A stretch of 40,020 nt of DNA. It comes from Gelidibacter sp. GTDB taxonomy: Bacteria; Bacteroidota; Bacteroidia; Flavobacteriales; Flavobacteriaceae. The DNA is taken from the NCBI GenBank assembly GCA_010906935.1, contig JAAFHC010000046.1, forward strand, positions 1 to 40,020. Direction: 5' to 3'. Shown here piece by piece: positions 1 through 6,910 of the stretch; the stretch's first letter is position 1; each line of letters begins with the position of its first letter. The notes under the pieces are model-generated. The model saw nothing but the letters and a program-made list of their open reading frames with translations, was not told the origin of the DNA and made no database searches. The position numbers and the translations under genes are program-made.

Positions 1-345
1 GCAATATTAATTATAGTTGATTTACAACACATTGCGTCCATTGCGATTTCCTTAGCGTACATTGCGGTTAAATTTAAAGCTTTGTATTACAGATTATTAT
101 CATACTGATTAGTAACAAAACTTCTTTTATAATAAAAGATTTCTCTTAAAAAACGAAAAGTACACATCGCTCCGTTTGGCAAAGTAATTGTGTTTTCCCA
201 ACATCGTTTTAAGTGAGTTTTACTTCAGCAAATAAATGCAGCGAAAGCACCATTTCCGTTACGGCTGAGAGAGCGAGGCGGAAAATGGGGTCTGTTTGGC
301 GGTGATGGCATTAAAAAAATGGTTTTGGCAGTCAATTTTAAAATA
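1..345. other. Gap at left edge with no clear gene
   Basis: No convincing gene is visible. Plus-strand frame 1 is open from the window edge to a TGA at 106-108 (35 codons, hydrophobic), so the tail of an upstream gene is possible but unsupported. The word ATTGCG occurs four times in the first 70 bases. Positions 250-258 and 279-288 form an imperfect inverted repeat (CCATTTCCG against CGGAAAATGG) in a stretch that is more GC-rich than its surroundings, which could be a structured RNA or a REP-like element. The rest is AT-rich and featureless. Confidence 0.4.
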
Positions 346-948
346 TTAAAGTCCTAATTTTAGTTGTTCGGGCAGCAATCTGAACGATTTTCTGTGGTAA
401 ACGGTAATTCCAAATTCCCGAATGGCATTCCTGTGAAAAAGCGTTGGGTAGCCTTTATTTTGTTTCCAATGGTAGTTAGGAAACTCAAGATCAAGATTTT
501 GCATATAATCGTCACGGTATGTTTTTGCCAACACCGATGCCGCCGCAATGCTCATAAACTTGGCATCGCCTTTTACGATGGTGGTATGCGGAATATTTTT
601 ATACGGCTTAAATTTATTTCCGTCAACTATAATATGTTTAGGATCAATGGCCAGCTTTTCAATGGCCAAATGCATCGCCAAAATAGATGCCTGCAAAATA
701 TTGATTTCATCAATTTCTGTTTCAAAAACATAAGAAACGCCAAAAGCCAAGGCATTTTTTTCAATAAAAGGCCGCAAAATTTCCCGCTGTTTTTCAGTCA
801 ATTGTTTCGAGTCATTTAGCAAAGGATGGTAAAAATCGGTCGGCAAAATAACTGCGGAAGCCACAACGGGTCCAGCCAAACAGCCTCTTCCCGCTTCATC
901 TGTTCCTGCTTCAACCTTGTTTTTTAAAAACCATTTTTTAAGTGCCAT
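346..948 (-). CDS. rnhB: Ribonuclease HII
   Basis: This enzyme cuts the RNA strand of RNA-DNA hybrids and the 5' side of single ribonucleotides in DNA, acting in the cytoplasm. The protein is 200 residues, close to the family norm. The N-terminal signature [11 protein letters not shown] carries the first catalytic Asp-Glu pair. Further along come the IIVDGNKF segment with a third acidic residue and the [21 protein letters not shown] block typical of type 2 RNases H. The ATG at 948 is preferred over an in-frame TTG two codons upstream, because MALKKW is a normal start. There is no clear Shine-Dalgarno, as usual in this phylum. The gene is probably transcribed separately from the operon that ends at 1078. 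Confidence 0.96.
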   Translation of the reverse strand: MALKKWFLKNKVEAGTDEAGRGCLAGPVVASAVILPTDFYHPLLNDSKQLTEKQREILRPFIEKNALAFGVSYVFETEIDEINILQASILAMHLAIEKLAIDPKHIIVDGNKFKPYKNIPHTTIVKGDAKFMSIAAASVLAKTYRDDYMQNLDLEFPNYHWKQNKGYPTLFHRNAIREFGITVYHRKSFRLLPEQLKLGL

Positions 949-1027
949 AAGCAAATTCTAAGAATATTTGTCTTCCATTATTGCAAATAATATTACGTTG
1001 TCGGTCATTCTCTTTTACTTTGGCTAT

Positions 1028-1078
1028 GAACTGGTTTAAACTTTTTTTGATTGAAGCGAAAAAAGTTTAAACCAGTTC
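1028..1078. terminator. Perfect 20-bp inverted repeat ending the island
   Basis: Arms 1028-1047 and 1059-1078 are exact reverse complements with an 11-base loop. Each arm carries GGTTTAAAC plus a run of T or A next to the loop. The right arm overlaps the last base of the nuclease stop codon (1078-1080). It probably acts as a terminator or 3' stabiliser for the minus-strand operon. It lacks the usual T-tail outside the stem, so a mobile-element end or a protein binding site is also possible. Confidence 0.6.
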
Positions 1079-2109
1079 TATAAGTCATTTATTTCTTTTT
1101 CAATTAAACGGTATTTGTCTTTTACATCTTCTCCCGAATAGAAGTCTAGTAAGTCTTTTTTAGTTAATGTGCCTTGACTTAAAAAGCGTTTCAAATATTC
1201 TTGGTTAAATTCCATTAAAAGAACCGATTTTTCAAGTTGTTTTAATATTGCTTTATTGTTGTCAATGTTATTTAAAACCAACGATTTTATTGTTAAGACT
1301 TCATTGATGTCTTTAATAATTCGGTTTACCATCATAGCTAAAACGTCTTTATCCAATTCAATTTCTTTAGCGTTTAAAGCAATATCCCTAGCTAACATAT
1401 AGGCAATGGCCAAATTGCTGTAATCTCCTTTTTGAGAATTGATGATGGCAATAAAACCAACTCCCGGAATGTAGCCCACGTTTTCAAAATTCTTTAAAAT
1501 GGAATTTTCAACTAAAGAAATATCAAAAACAATCAAACTAACTTTGCCGTCTCTGTTGGCTTGAGTTTCTATCAACTGGCTCCAAGCAGTATCAGACTTT
1601 CTTGTAAAAATATCCTTGCTTTCAATATCTCCTAAACGAACGCTTTTATCAAATTTACATTCAATGGCAATTTTTAACTCAGGGGTTCCATTTACTTCAC
1701 AAATTATATCACCCGTTTTATTTCTGGGAATATTCCCTGCCGTGTTTCCAGTTAAAAACGCCCTGTCTTTTAATTTTTTATCCAAAAAATATTGATTTAA
1801 GAATGCTGCTATTTCATCTTCTGCCAATATTCCTTTAATGGTTGACTTATAAAAAAGCTCTTTCTTCATTTCAAAAATCATTTTCAAACTTTCTAATTCT
1901 GTTCCTAATTCATTGGATGTTTTTGAAAGAAACGATGATATACGGTCTTCCATCAACGCCAAAACACCAATGTAAATGGCGCGAAGCAATTTTTCATCTC
2001 TTTCACTTGCTGGAAGATTATCGAAATAATTAAAAACGATTCGATTTTCGATTTCGAATTCTTTGATTTCAATTCTCTTGAGTTGTTGGTTTATTTTTAT
2101 TGTTGACAT
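1078..2109 (-). CDS. Putative PD-(D/E)XK-fold nuclease, last gene of the island
   Basis: This is a 343-residue protein of no named family that I recognise. The N-terminal part (about 1-110) is mostly helical and charged. The middle carries a nuclease-like core: D134 in KTGDII, then a beta strand ending IAIECK with E150 and K152. That is the D-x(n)-E-x-K pattern of restriction-enzyme-fold nucleases. Next comes a segment with TAWSQLIETQANRDGK and SLIVFD, reminiscent of RmuC/DUF2130-type proteins. The C-terminal third is helical. Its ATG overlaps the stop of the OLD gene by one base (TAATG), so translation is probably coupled and the two proteins are likely made together. I infer a DNA-cleaving partner of the OLD protein. 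The active site reading is by eye, not from a profile search. Confidence 0.6.
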   Translation of the reverse strand: MSTIKINQQLKRIEIKEFEIENRIVFNYFDNLPASERDEKLLRAIYIGVLALMEDRISSFLSKTSNELGTELESLKMIFEMKKELFYKSTIKGILAEDEIAAFLNQYFLDKKLKDRAFLTGNTAGNIPRNKTGDIICEVNGTPELKIAIECKFDKSVRLGDIESKDIFTRKSDTAWSQLIETQANRDGKVSLIVFDISLVENSILKNFENVGYIPGVGFIAIINSQKGDYSNLAIAYMLARDIALNAKEIELDKDVLAMMVNRIIKDINEVLTIKSLVLNNIDNNKAILKQLEKSVLLMEFNQEYLKRFLSQGTLTKKDLLDFYSGEDVKDKYRLIEKEINDL

Positions 2110-3890
2110 TATCCAAATATAATTTTTATTTTATTTTCAAGACTTTCTGACAAAACAAATTCATTGCTTACGACATAGGATAGGGCTTTATGCGCCTTGT
2201 TTCTACCACCCGAATTTCTCAATCCTATTTCTTCTTCTATGTCATTTTCAAGTACAATCGATTTGCCAAAATTAATATCAATAGCGTTTTCAATTATTAT
2301 ATTTTTAGCATTAGAATCGGCTATCTTTTGAGTTGATTTTTCAATATGATTATCTTTATCATAAACAACTAAATATTTAATTTTAAACTTATTTAAAAGG
2401 TTTATATACAAATGAATACTATCCTTTCCTCCACAATCAATAATTGTATAATCGTATTTAAAAACATTTAATCTTTTTGCTATAAAAGGCAATATTGTTT
2501 TATCAGTTTGACCTTCAACAAGTATGACTTTTTTAGCAAAAAATAATTCACTTCTTTCTGGATTAATCCAATAACTTAAATTAAAACTTTTTATTTCTTC
2601 CGAATTTTCAAAAATATCATTTACATATTGCAAAACTTTTGTTCCATTTTCAATGTTTTCTTTCTTAACAATACAAATAGACTTATGATGTTTTAAATCT
2701 AAAAAAGAACTTGAATGTGTACATAAAATAACCTGACTTTCATCTTTTGACAAGTTTACTAGTGATGAAAATAATTCTCTTTGTGCTTGTGGATGCAAAA
2801 ATAGTTCTGGTTCTTCAAAAATGAAATATGTTGATTTTGATGCTTTTCGAGTAGAACCTTCCGAATCTTTATCATTTAATAAGGCTTCCCTATCTTGTTT
2901 CATGACCTTAGACCATGCTTTAATTAAAGCAAAAATTAAAGCTCTTTGCAAACCGTGACCTTTTCTTGAAATATCAGTTTTAATTCCATCATCAATTGAA
3001 ACATTTGCACCAACTCTGAATATATCATCAACATTTGGTGTTGAAATTTGAATATCTATTTTGGTATTCCAACTTATTAATTCCTCATCTAATAAATTTT
3101 CTAAAGATGCCAAATCTTTTGGTCTATCTTCGTTGATTTCACCATCATCATTTGTCTTGTTAAGAATTTTGGTCAATTGAATAATTTTCTCTTTAGCTTC
3201 TTTAAATTGTGGATTATGTTCAGAAATTTTATTGATTACTCTAGAATAAAGCTGGCTAAATAGAGTATTTCCTCTAGGGTTTAATTCATCGGAAGCATTT
3301 TTTACAGAGGGAATGAAAAACAAATCACCAAAACTTCCTTTTGCAACATTTTTTAATCCCAAGAAATTGGATTCTTCAAGAACATAGTTAAAACTTATAT
3401 CATCAATATTTGCAATTATATATTCATTCTGTGCTGTTTTAAATTGTTCAATTGTGATTGCACCTTTTATAGGCAAAAAATCGGCTAATGGAAGAGTTTC
3501 TGCAACTTCTCTTTTTTTGAAGTCAGAAATCTTAGATTCTTTTAACCAATCTTCAGTAGCTTCTTCAACGTAACCATTATATGAAAAGCTGCCATTTTTT
3601 AGAGCTGTCTTTCTAACTTTGATTTTATTGCTTGATGAAACATATTTTTTGAAAGTCGTATTTTCATATTCTGAAATTTCAGAAAATTCAATTTCGACCC
3701 ACAATTCCTCAGCATCACCATTAAAATCAAGATACTGATGATTTATTTCACCAAAAAAGAACAATATAGAACTTAAAACATTTGACTTACCATGATTATT
3801 TTGTCCAATAAAAATCATTAAATCTTGAAAACTTATATCTTCAGAGACTATTGACCTCCAATTAGAGACTTTTATTTTACTTATCTTCAT
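2109..3890 (-). CDS. OLD-family ATP-dependent endonuclease (AAA ATPase + TOPRIM)
   Basis: This 593-residue protein has an ABC/SMC-type ATPase domain followed by a TOPRIM nuclease domain, as in phage P2 Old and GajA of the Gabija defence system. Visible motifs are Walker A GQNNHGKS (29-36), a signature-like KGHGLQR (310-316), Walker B FIFEEPELFLHPQAQ (356-370), the H-switch LCTHSSS (389-395), and TOPRIM residues E459 (LVEGQTD) and D511/D513 (VYDKDNH). Known relatives dimerise, sense nucleotide or DNA state and nick or cut DNA. The usual Gabija partner helicase is absent. The adjacent genes are instead a KTSC-like protein upstream (3-base gap) and a PD-(D/E)XK protein downstream (overlapping). 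I am confident of the family and infer a phage-defence role. Confidence 0.88.
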   Translation of the reverse strand: MKISKIKVSNWRSIVSEDISFQDLMIFIGQNNHGKSNVLSSILFFFGEINHQYLDFNGDAEELWVEIEFSEISEYENTTFKKYVSSSNKIKVRKTALKNGSFSYNGYVEEATEDWLKESKISDFKKREVAETLPLADFLPIKGAITIEQFKTAQNEYIIANIDDISFNYVLEESNFLGLKNVAKGSFGDLFFIPSVKNASDELNPRGNTLFSQLYSRVINKISEHNPQFKEAKEKIIQLTKILNKTNDDGEINEDRPKDLASLENLLDEELISWNTKIDIQISTPNVDDIFRVGANVSIDDGIKTDISRKGHGLQRALIFALIKAWSKVMKQDREALLNDKDSEGSTRKASKSTYFIFEEPELFLHPQAQRELFSSLVNLSKDESQVILCTHSSSFLDLKHHKSICIVKKENIENGTKVLQYVNDIFENSEEIKSFNLSYWINPERSELFFAKKVILVEGQTDKTILPFIAKRLNVFKYDYTIIDCGGKDSIHLYINLLNKFKIKYLVVYDKDNHIEKSTQKIADSNAKNIIIENAIDINFGKSIVLENDIEEEIGLRNSGGRNKAHKALSYVVSNEFVLSESLENKIKIIFG

Positions 3891-3893
3891 AAA

Positions 3894-4115
3894 CTAATCA
3901 TATTTGAACTTAACAAATTGATTTATGTACCCATTAAGTCCACTTTCACTTCTTGCCAGTCTTTTCATGTTTTCTACGTGATTTTGTCCTGCTCTTCCTC
4001 CATAGCTGTATCTGTACGGTTTAGGATTTCCTTTAAAAATCTCAATAATAAAATCAGAACCTATTTCAAAGGCTGATGCACCTGAATCTCCTCCTGAATT
4101 TCTATATTTTTCCAT
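3894..4115 (-). CDS. Small KTSC-like protein
   Basis: This 73-residue protein begins with a glycine-rich MEKYRNSGGDSG. After that its pattern parallels the KTSC domain of its neighbours: a residue pair around FEIG, strand FIIEIFKG, a Tyr-rich strand (PYRYSYGG), a helix ENMKRLA, S-E-S-G-L-N, then INQFVKFKYD in the place of the KTSC ending IRNDYEY. I therefore read it as a divergent KTSC relative, which is inference. There is no signal peptide or membrane segment. It lies 2 bases from the KTSC gene and 3 bases from the OLD gene, so it is certainly in the same transcript. Its function is unknown; a nucleic-acid-binding or regulatory accessory role would fit. Confidence 0.7.
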   Translation of the reverse strand: MEKYRNSGGDSGASAFEIGSDFIIEIFKGNPKPYRYSYGGRAGQNHVENMKRLARSESGLNGYINQFVKFKYD

Positions 4116-4117
4116 TA

Positions 4118-4327
4118 CTATATTTTTTGATACTCATAATCATTCCTAATATTGGCTGAAAAATATTTTCCGTGTGATTCGGCATTCATCAATTCCTCAT
4201 AAACATTTTCGGGAACATCAAAATATTGATAAATTCCACCGTGGTTAAATTCTACTTCAAGAATTTCATTTTCTGCATCATATCCAATGGATGCTAAATT
4301 CGAGGATTCTACTGATTGTCTGTTCAT
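4118..4327 (-). CDS. Free-standing KTSC-domain protein
   Basis: This 69-residue protein is essentially one KTSC domain (named for the C-terminal region of some lysyl-tRNA synthetases). Landmarks are [30 protein letters not shown], the helix [15 protein letters not shown] and the end IRNDYEY. It is strikingly like the C-terminal end of the neighbouring 617-residue protein, which has [25 protein letters not shown] and [15 protein letters not shown], so one probably arose from the other by local duplication. It sits 4 bases after that gene and 2 bases before the KTSC-like gene. The function of KTSC domains is not established. Here it may compete with or regulate the fused copy. Confidence 0.85.
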   Translation of the reverse strand: MNRQSVESSNLASIGYDAENEILEVEFNHGGIYQYFDVPENVYEELMNAESHGKYFSANIRNDYEYQKI

Positions 4328-4331
4328 CTTA

Positions 4332-6185
4332 TTATTTGGTTTTGGTATAATTATATTTTTTCTTTATTTCATTCATAAAGTAACTTCCTTTAGCAGCTGA
4401 GTTCATCAACTCCTCATACACCTTTTGCGGCACATCAACATACTGATAAACAGCTCCGTGGTGAAATTCTATTTCTAATATCATCTTTACCGCATCATAT
4501 CCAACTGAGGCAATATTTGAAGACGCTACCGGAATTCTTTTAATTCCTGAATTACTGTCTGTTGAAATTATGGCGAGTAATTTTTCACCTAAATCGGTGG
4601 TGTAATATTTTTGATTTTTGCTTCTGGGCTTATTGGGAATCGTTTGTTTCAACCAACCAATTTCTAAGAGTGGTTTTATATGATGATTATGATTCTTGGT
4701 GTTTTTGTAAAGCTCGATTTTCTCAAATATTTCATCATTTGATTTTGGCTCTGTACAATAGTTTAAAACCTTTTTAATTGTATCCTTAATCCTATCTCTT
4801 ATGGCTTCTCTATCTTTGTCTCCTAATTCAGAGACTGAGAGACTAAGATAGGGGTTTATGTCTTTCAATGCCTTGATTTTAAGCGAAATATCTTCGTCTC
4901 TTCTTAGGTCATCTTGAGAGCCTAAGATGGAATTGGTAAGTGGGTGAACAGGAAGCACACACAAGAAGTAAGCATTATTTTCATCTGTCTCAAATATAGG
5001 TGGGGGCGAACCGTTTTCCTCTAAGCTTTTGTGAATAATAGGCAATCCTGTTCCTCTGCCTTCCGTGAGTTTCAGTTCTTTTAAAAATCCACCTATTTTA
5101 CGGTTTCTATAATCTCGTGCTACTACTCTTTGTTTTTTCAGCATAGCTTGGTTAATAGGTGGCATAGGGCCAGGGAAACTCAATATTTCAATTTTATCTT
5201 TATGTATTTGAATCTCAACAGGGTTTTCACGCTCATAGCTTTTATGATAAACGGCATTGACAACCGCTTCTTCTATGGCTTGAAAAGGATAGTTGAAGAA
5301 GCGAATGGATTCAGCTTGCTTAGCTGATTTAACCACTAATTCTTCTACAATAGTTGATTTAAAATATTGTAAAACATCCCTAATCTGCTGAATGATAGAA
5401 CCAGTAAATATTTTTTCGATATAATCTTTCCCAACTTCATTTTTATGAATCAGTAAATCAACAGTTGCTCCAGAAAAGTATTTCTCGGGATGCTCATTAA
5501 ACAAAAGCAAACCCGCATTTGTAGGTCGTAATAATTCGTCAGAACCTTTGGCTATCATTAGATGTCTACACAATTCAGCGAATGGAATTTTTGTGCTTTC
5601 TTCATACAAAGAGCTCATCACTTCTTTTAAATAGTTTTGAATCAAACGCAAATTCAAATTATCTAAGGTAGCAGTCTGGTTTATTCGGTCGTCAAATGGG
5701 ATACGTGCCGTGAGTTCAATGAGTCTTCTTTCATCATCAGAACCATCTTTTACTTTTACCGTTTTCGAGCCGCGTTTAATATACATTGCTCTTTCAGTTC
5801 TTTTTTCACTTAAACTAATAGGAGCTTTGTAGGGTCTGTTATCTCCAGCGGGAGCAAAAACAACTAGAATATACCTCTCGTTCATTAAATAAGGTTGAAA
5901 AACAGGAACATAAACAGGACTTAACTTATAAGCCAGTTCAATCAGTTTTTTCTGAATGGCATCCAATTCTTGAACTTGCAAACCAATAGGCGGTAACTTT
6001 GCTTTCCCATTTTCTTCTTCTACACCAATAATGACATAACCTCCATCCCAATTGTTAATATCATTGGCATAGGCACATAAAGAGTGAATAACATCCTCAG
6101 GATTCCATCCTTTTTTTAACTCAATTCGATCCCATTCAACCGTATTGCCGTGCAGTAATTCATCTATGTTGATGGGTAATGCCAT
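4332..6185 (-). CDS. Schlafen AlbA_2 / GHKL ATPase protein with C-terminal KTSC domain
   Basis: This 617-residue multidomain protein starts with a Schlafen AlbA_2 domain (about 15-150, with E22[22 protein letters not shown] and YIKRGSKT). A middle region leads into a GHKL-type ATPase of the HATPase_c_4 kind, with N-box [14 protein letters not shown] (E306, N310, H314) and G-box EGRGTGLPI (375-382). Next is a probable winged helix (about 465-535), and a KTSC domain closes the chain (about 550-615). AlbA_2-HATPase proteins are common, usually annotated as transcriptional regulators or RecG-related, and appear in defence islands. The KTSC tail is an addition I do not know from described systems. 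The ATG at 6185 lies 8 bases after the frameshifted small gene. It is probably a sensor or effector of the island. Confidence 0.85.
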   Translation of the reverse strand: MALPINIDELLHGNTVEWDRIELKKGWNPEDVIHSLCAYANDINNWDGGYVIIGVEEENGKAKLPPIGLQVQELDAIQKKLIELAYKLSPVYVPVFQPYLMNERYILVVFAPAGDNRPYKAPISLSEKRTERAMYIKRGSKTVKVKDGSDDERRLIELTARIPFDDRINQTATLDNLNLRLIQNYLKEVMSSLYEESTKIPFAELCRHLMIAKGSDELLRPTNAGLLLFNEHPEKYFSGATVDLLIHKNEVGKDYIEKIFTGSIIQQIRDVLQYFKSTIVEELVVKSAKQAESIRFFNYPFQAIEEAVVNAVYHKSYERENPVEIQIHKDKIEILSFPGPMPPINQAMLKKQRVVARDYRNRKIGGFLKELKLTEGRGTGLPIIHKSLEENGSPPPIFETDENNAYFLCVLPVHPLTNSILGSQDDLRRDEDISLKIKALKDINPYLSLSVSELGDKDREAIRDRIKDTIKKVLNYCTEPKSNDEIFEKIELYKNTKNHNHHIKPLLEIGWLKQTIPNKPRSKNQKYYTTDLGEKLLAIISTDSNSGIKRIPVASSNIASVGYDAVKMILEIEFHHGAVYQYVDVPQKVYEELMNSAAKGSYFMNEIKKKYNYTKTK

Positions 6186-6193
6186 AGTGTTTA

Positions 6194-6386
6194 TTATATC
6201 AAATTAAAATCTATTGCCAATCCATTTGTTAATTTTTCATCAAACCAATGCCATTCCGATTTTTATAGGGACAAAACGATAAGTTCCTTTTTCCCAGCAA
6301 TAGAAATCTACCTCAATTTCATCATCCAAATTGATCGGAATATCCACAAACGCAGACCACATTTTTTCTAAATCAGGGACATTCAT
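6194..6386 (-). pseudogene. Small co-operonic gene broken by a one-base frameshift
   Basis: An ATG at 6386-6384 overlaps the TGA of the XRE gene (ATGA), the classic coupled arrangement. It opens a frame starting MNVPDLEKMWSAFVDIP that hits TGA at 6242-6240 after 48 residues. In the next frame a sensible continuation follows (EWHWFDEKLTNGLAIDFNLI) and stops with TAA at 6196-6194, just 8 bases before the next start. Removing one base from the T5 run at 6260-6264 (A5 on the coding strand) joins the two parts into a 63-residue protein. The rich W/D/E composition of both halves supports a real gene. The break may be a sequencing error, a phase-variable homopolymer or a true mutation. I do not recognise a named family. 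Confidence 0.65.
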
Positions 6387-6709
6387 TCCTTCTTGTTCGC
6401 TTTAATATATTTAGCTCTCTCCTCTGCTACTTTCAATGCTTCTATTCCTAAATCTTCATCTTGAATTTCATACAAAATCTTGTCGCTTAGGAACGAAACC
6501 AAAAGTTCGTCTGCATTGTAATCGTATATATTGGCAAGTTTCAGAACTACTACTTTTGTGATTTTCCTTTCTCCACGCTCCATTTTGCTCAAAATAGCAA
6601 CGTCAATGTCCAGCAAAGCAGCAACTTTCCGCAATGGAAGTTCCTTTTCTTCTCGAATGTGTCTTAACTTTTCGCCTATCGTTTCTGTTGACATAACATC
6701 TGTTGACAT
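6383..6709 (-). CDS. XRE-family transcriptional regulator
   Basis: This 108-residue protein has one Cro/C1-type helix-turn-helix (about 10-66). The sequence runs IGEKLRHIREEKELPLRKVA, then LDIDVAILSKMERGERK and VVLKLANIYDYNADELL. A charged C-terminal tail (residues 75-108) may be for dimerisation. Small regulators of this type often control restriction-modification or defence operons. It is the promoter-proximal gene of the minus-strand island, and its stop overlaps the next start. The ATG at 6709 is followed by a second in-frame ATG five codons on; the repeated MST comes from a DNA repeat, so either could be used. It probably represses or times its own operon. Confidence 0.88.
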   Translation of the reverse strand: MSTDVMSTETIGEKLRHIREEKELPLRKVAALLDIDVAILSKMERGERKITKVVVLKLANIYDYNADELLVSFLSDKILYEIQDEDLGIEALKVAEERAKYIKANKKE

Positions 6710-6711
6710 AA
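6686..6711. promoter_or_regulatory. Direct repeat over the XRE start: candidate operator
   Basis: TGTTGACATAA occurs at 6686-6696 and again at 6701-6711, a 15-base period that spans both possible start codons of the regulator. The right copy also contains ACATAATGT (6706-6714), a short palindrome. Such repeats next to a control-protein gene are typical autoregulatory sites, but the coding duplication alone could also explain the pattern. Confidence 0.4.
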
Positions 6712-6811
6712 TGTGTCTAAATTAGAAAAAGATTTTTGATTTTTAACAATTAATTCCAATATCTTTTTAACATTCTTTTGGCTTGCGCCCAACAACCTAA
6801 ATTCAAGTATT

Positions 6812-6894
6812 ACTATTGTTAATAGTTGAGCTGACTATTTAAGATTACCGCAAAAATTTAGTAAGGTTCATTTCATTCAAATAATTTACCTTTG
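6812..6894 (+). promoter_or_regulatory. Porin promoter region with palindrome
   Basis: TACCTTTG at 6887-6894 matches the flavobacterial -7 element TAnnTTTG. It lies about 17 bases before the preferred porin start at 6911, which would place transcription start near 6900. A short inverted repeat, ACTATT-GTT-AATAGT (6812-6826), lies upstream in the divergent gap shared with the XRE operon and may be a regulator site. No convincing -33 box was found. Confidence 0.5.
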
Positions 6895-6910
6895 TTGCTT
6901 TATGTACTAT

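Noticed and set aside
364-819. 151-codon open frame on the plus strand
   Set aside because: It lies fully antisense to rnhB, whose catalytic motifs are intact; the composition fits a shadow frame.
2109-3890. Gabija system (GajA)
   Set aside because: The OLD/TOPRIM layout fits GajA, but no UvrD-type helicase (GajB) is adjacent, so the system name is not justified.
1028-6901. Integrated phage or transposon as carrier of the island
   Set aside because: No integrase, transposase, tRNA boundary or terminal repeat pair was found around it.
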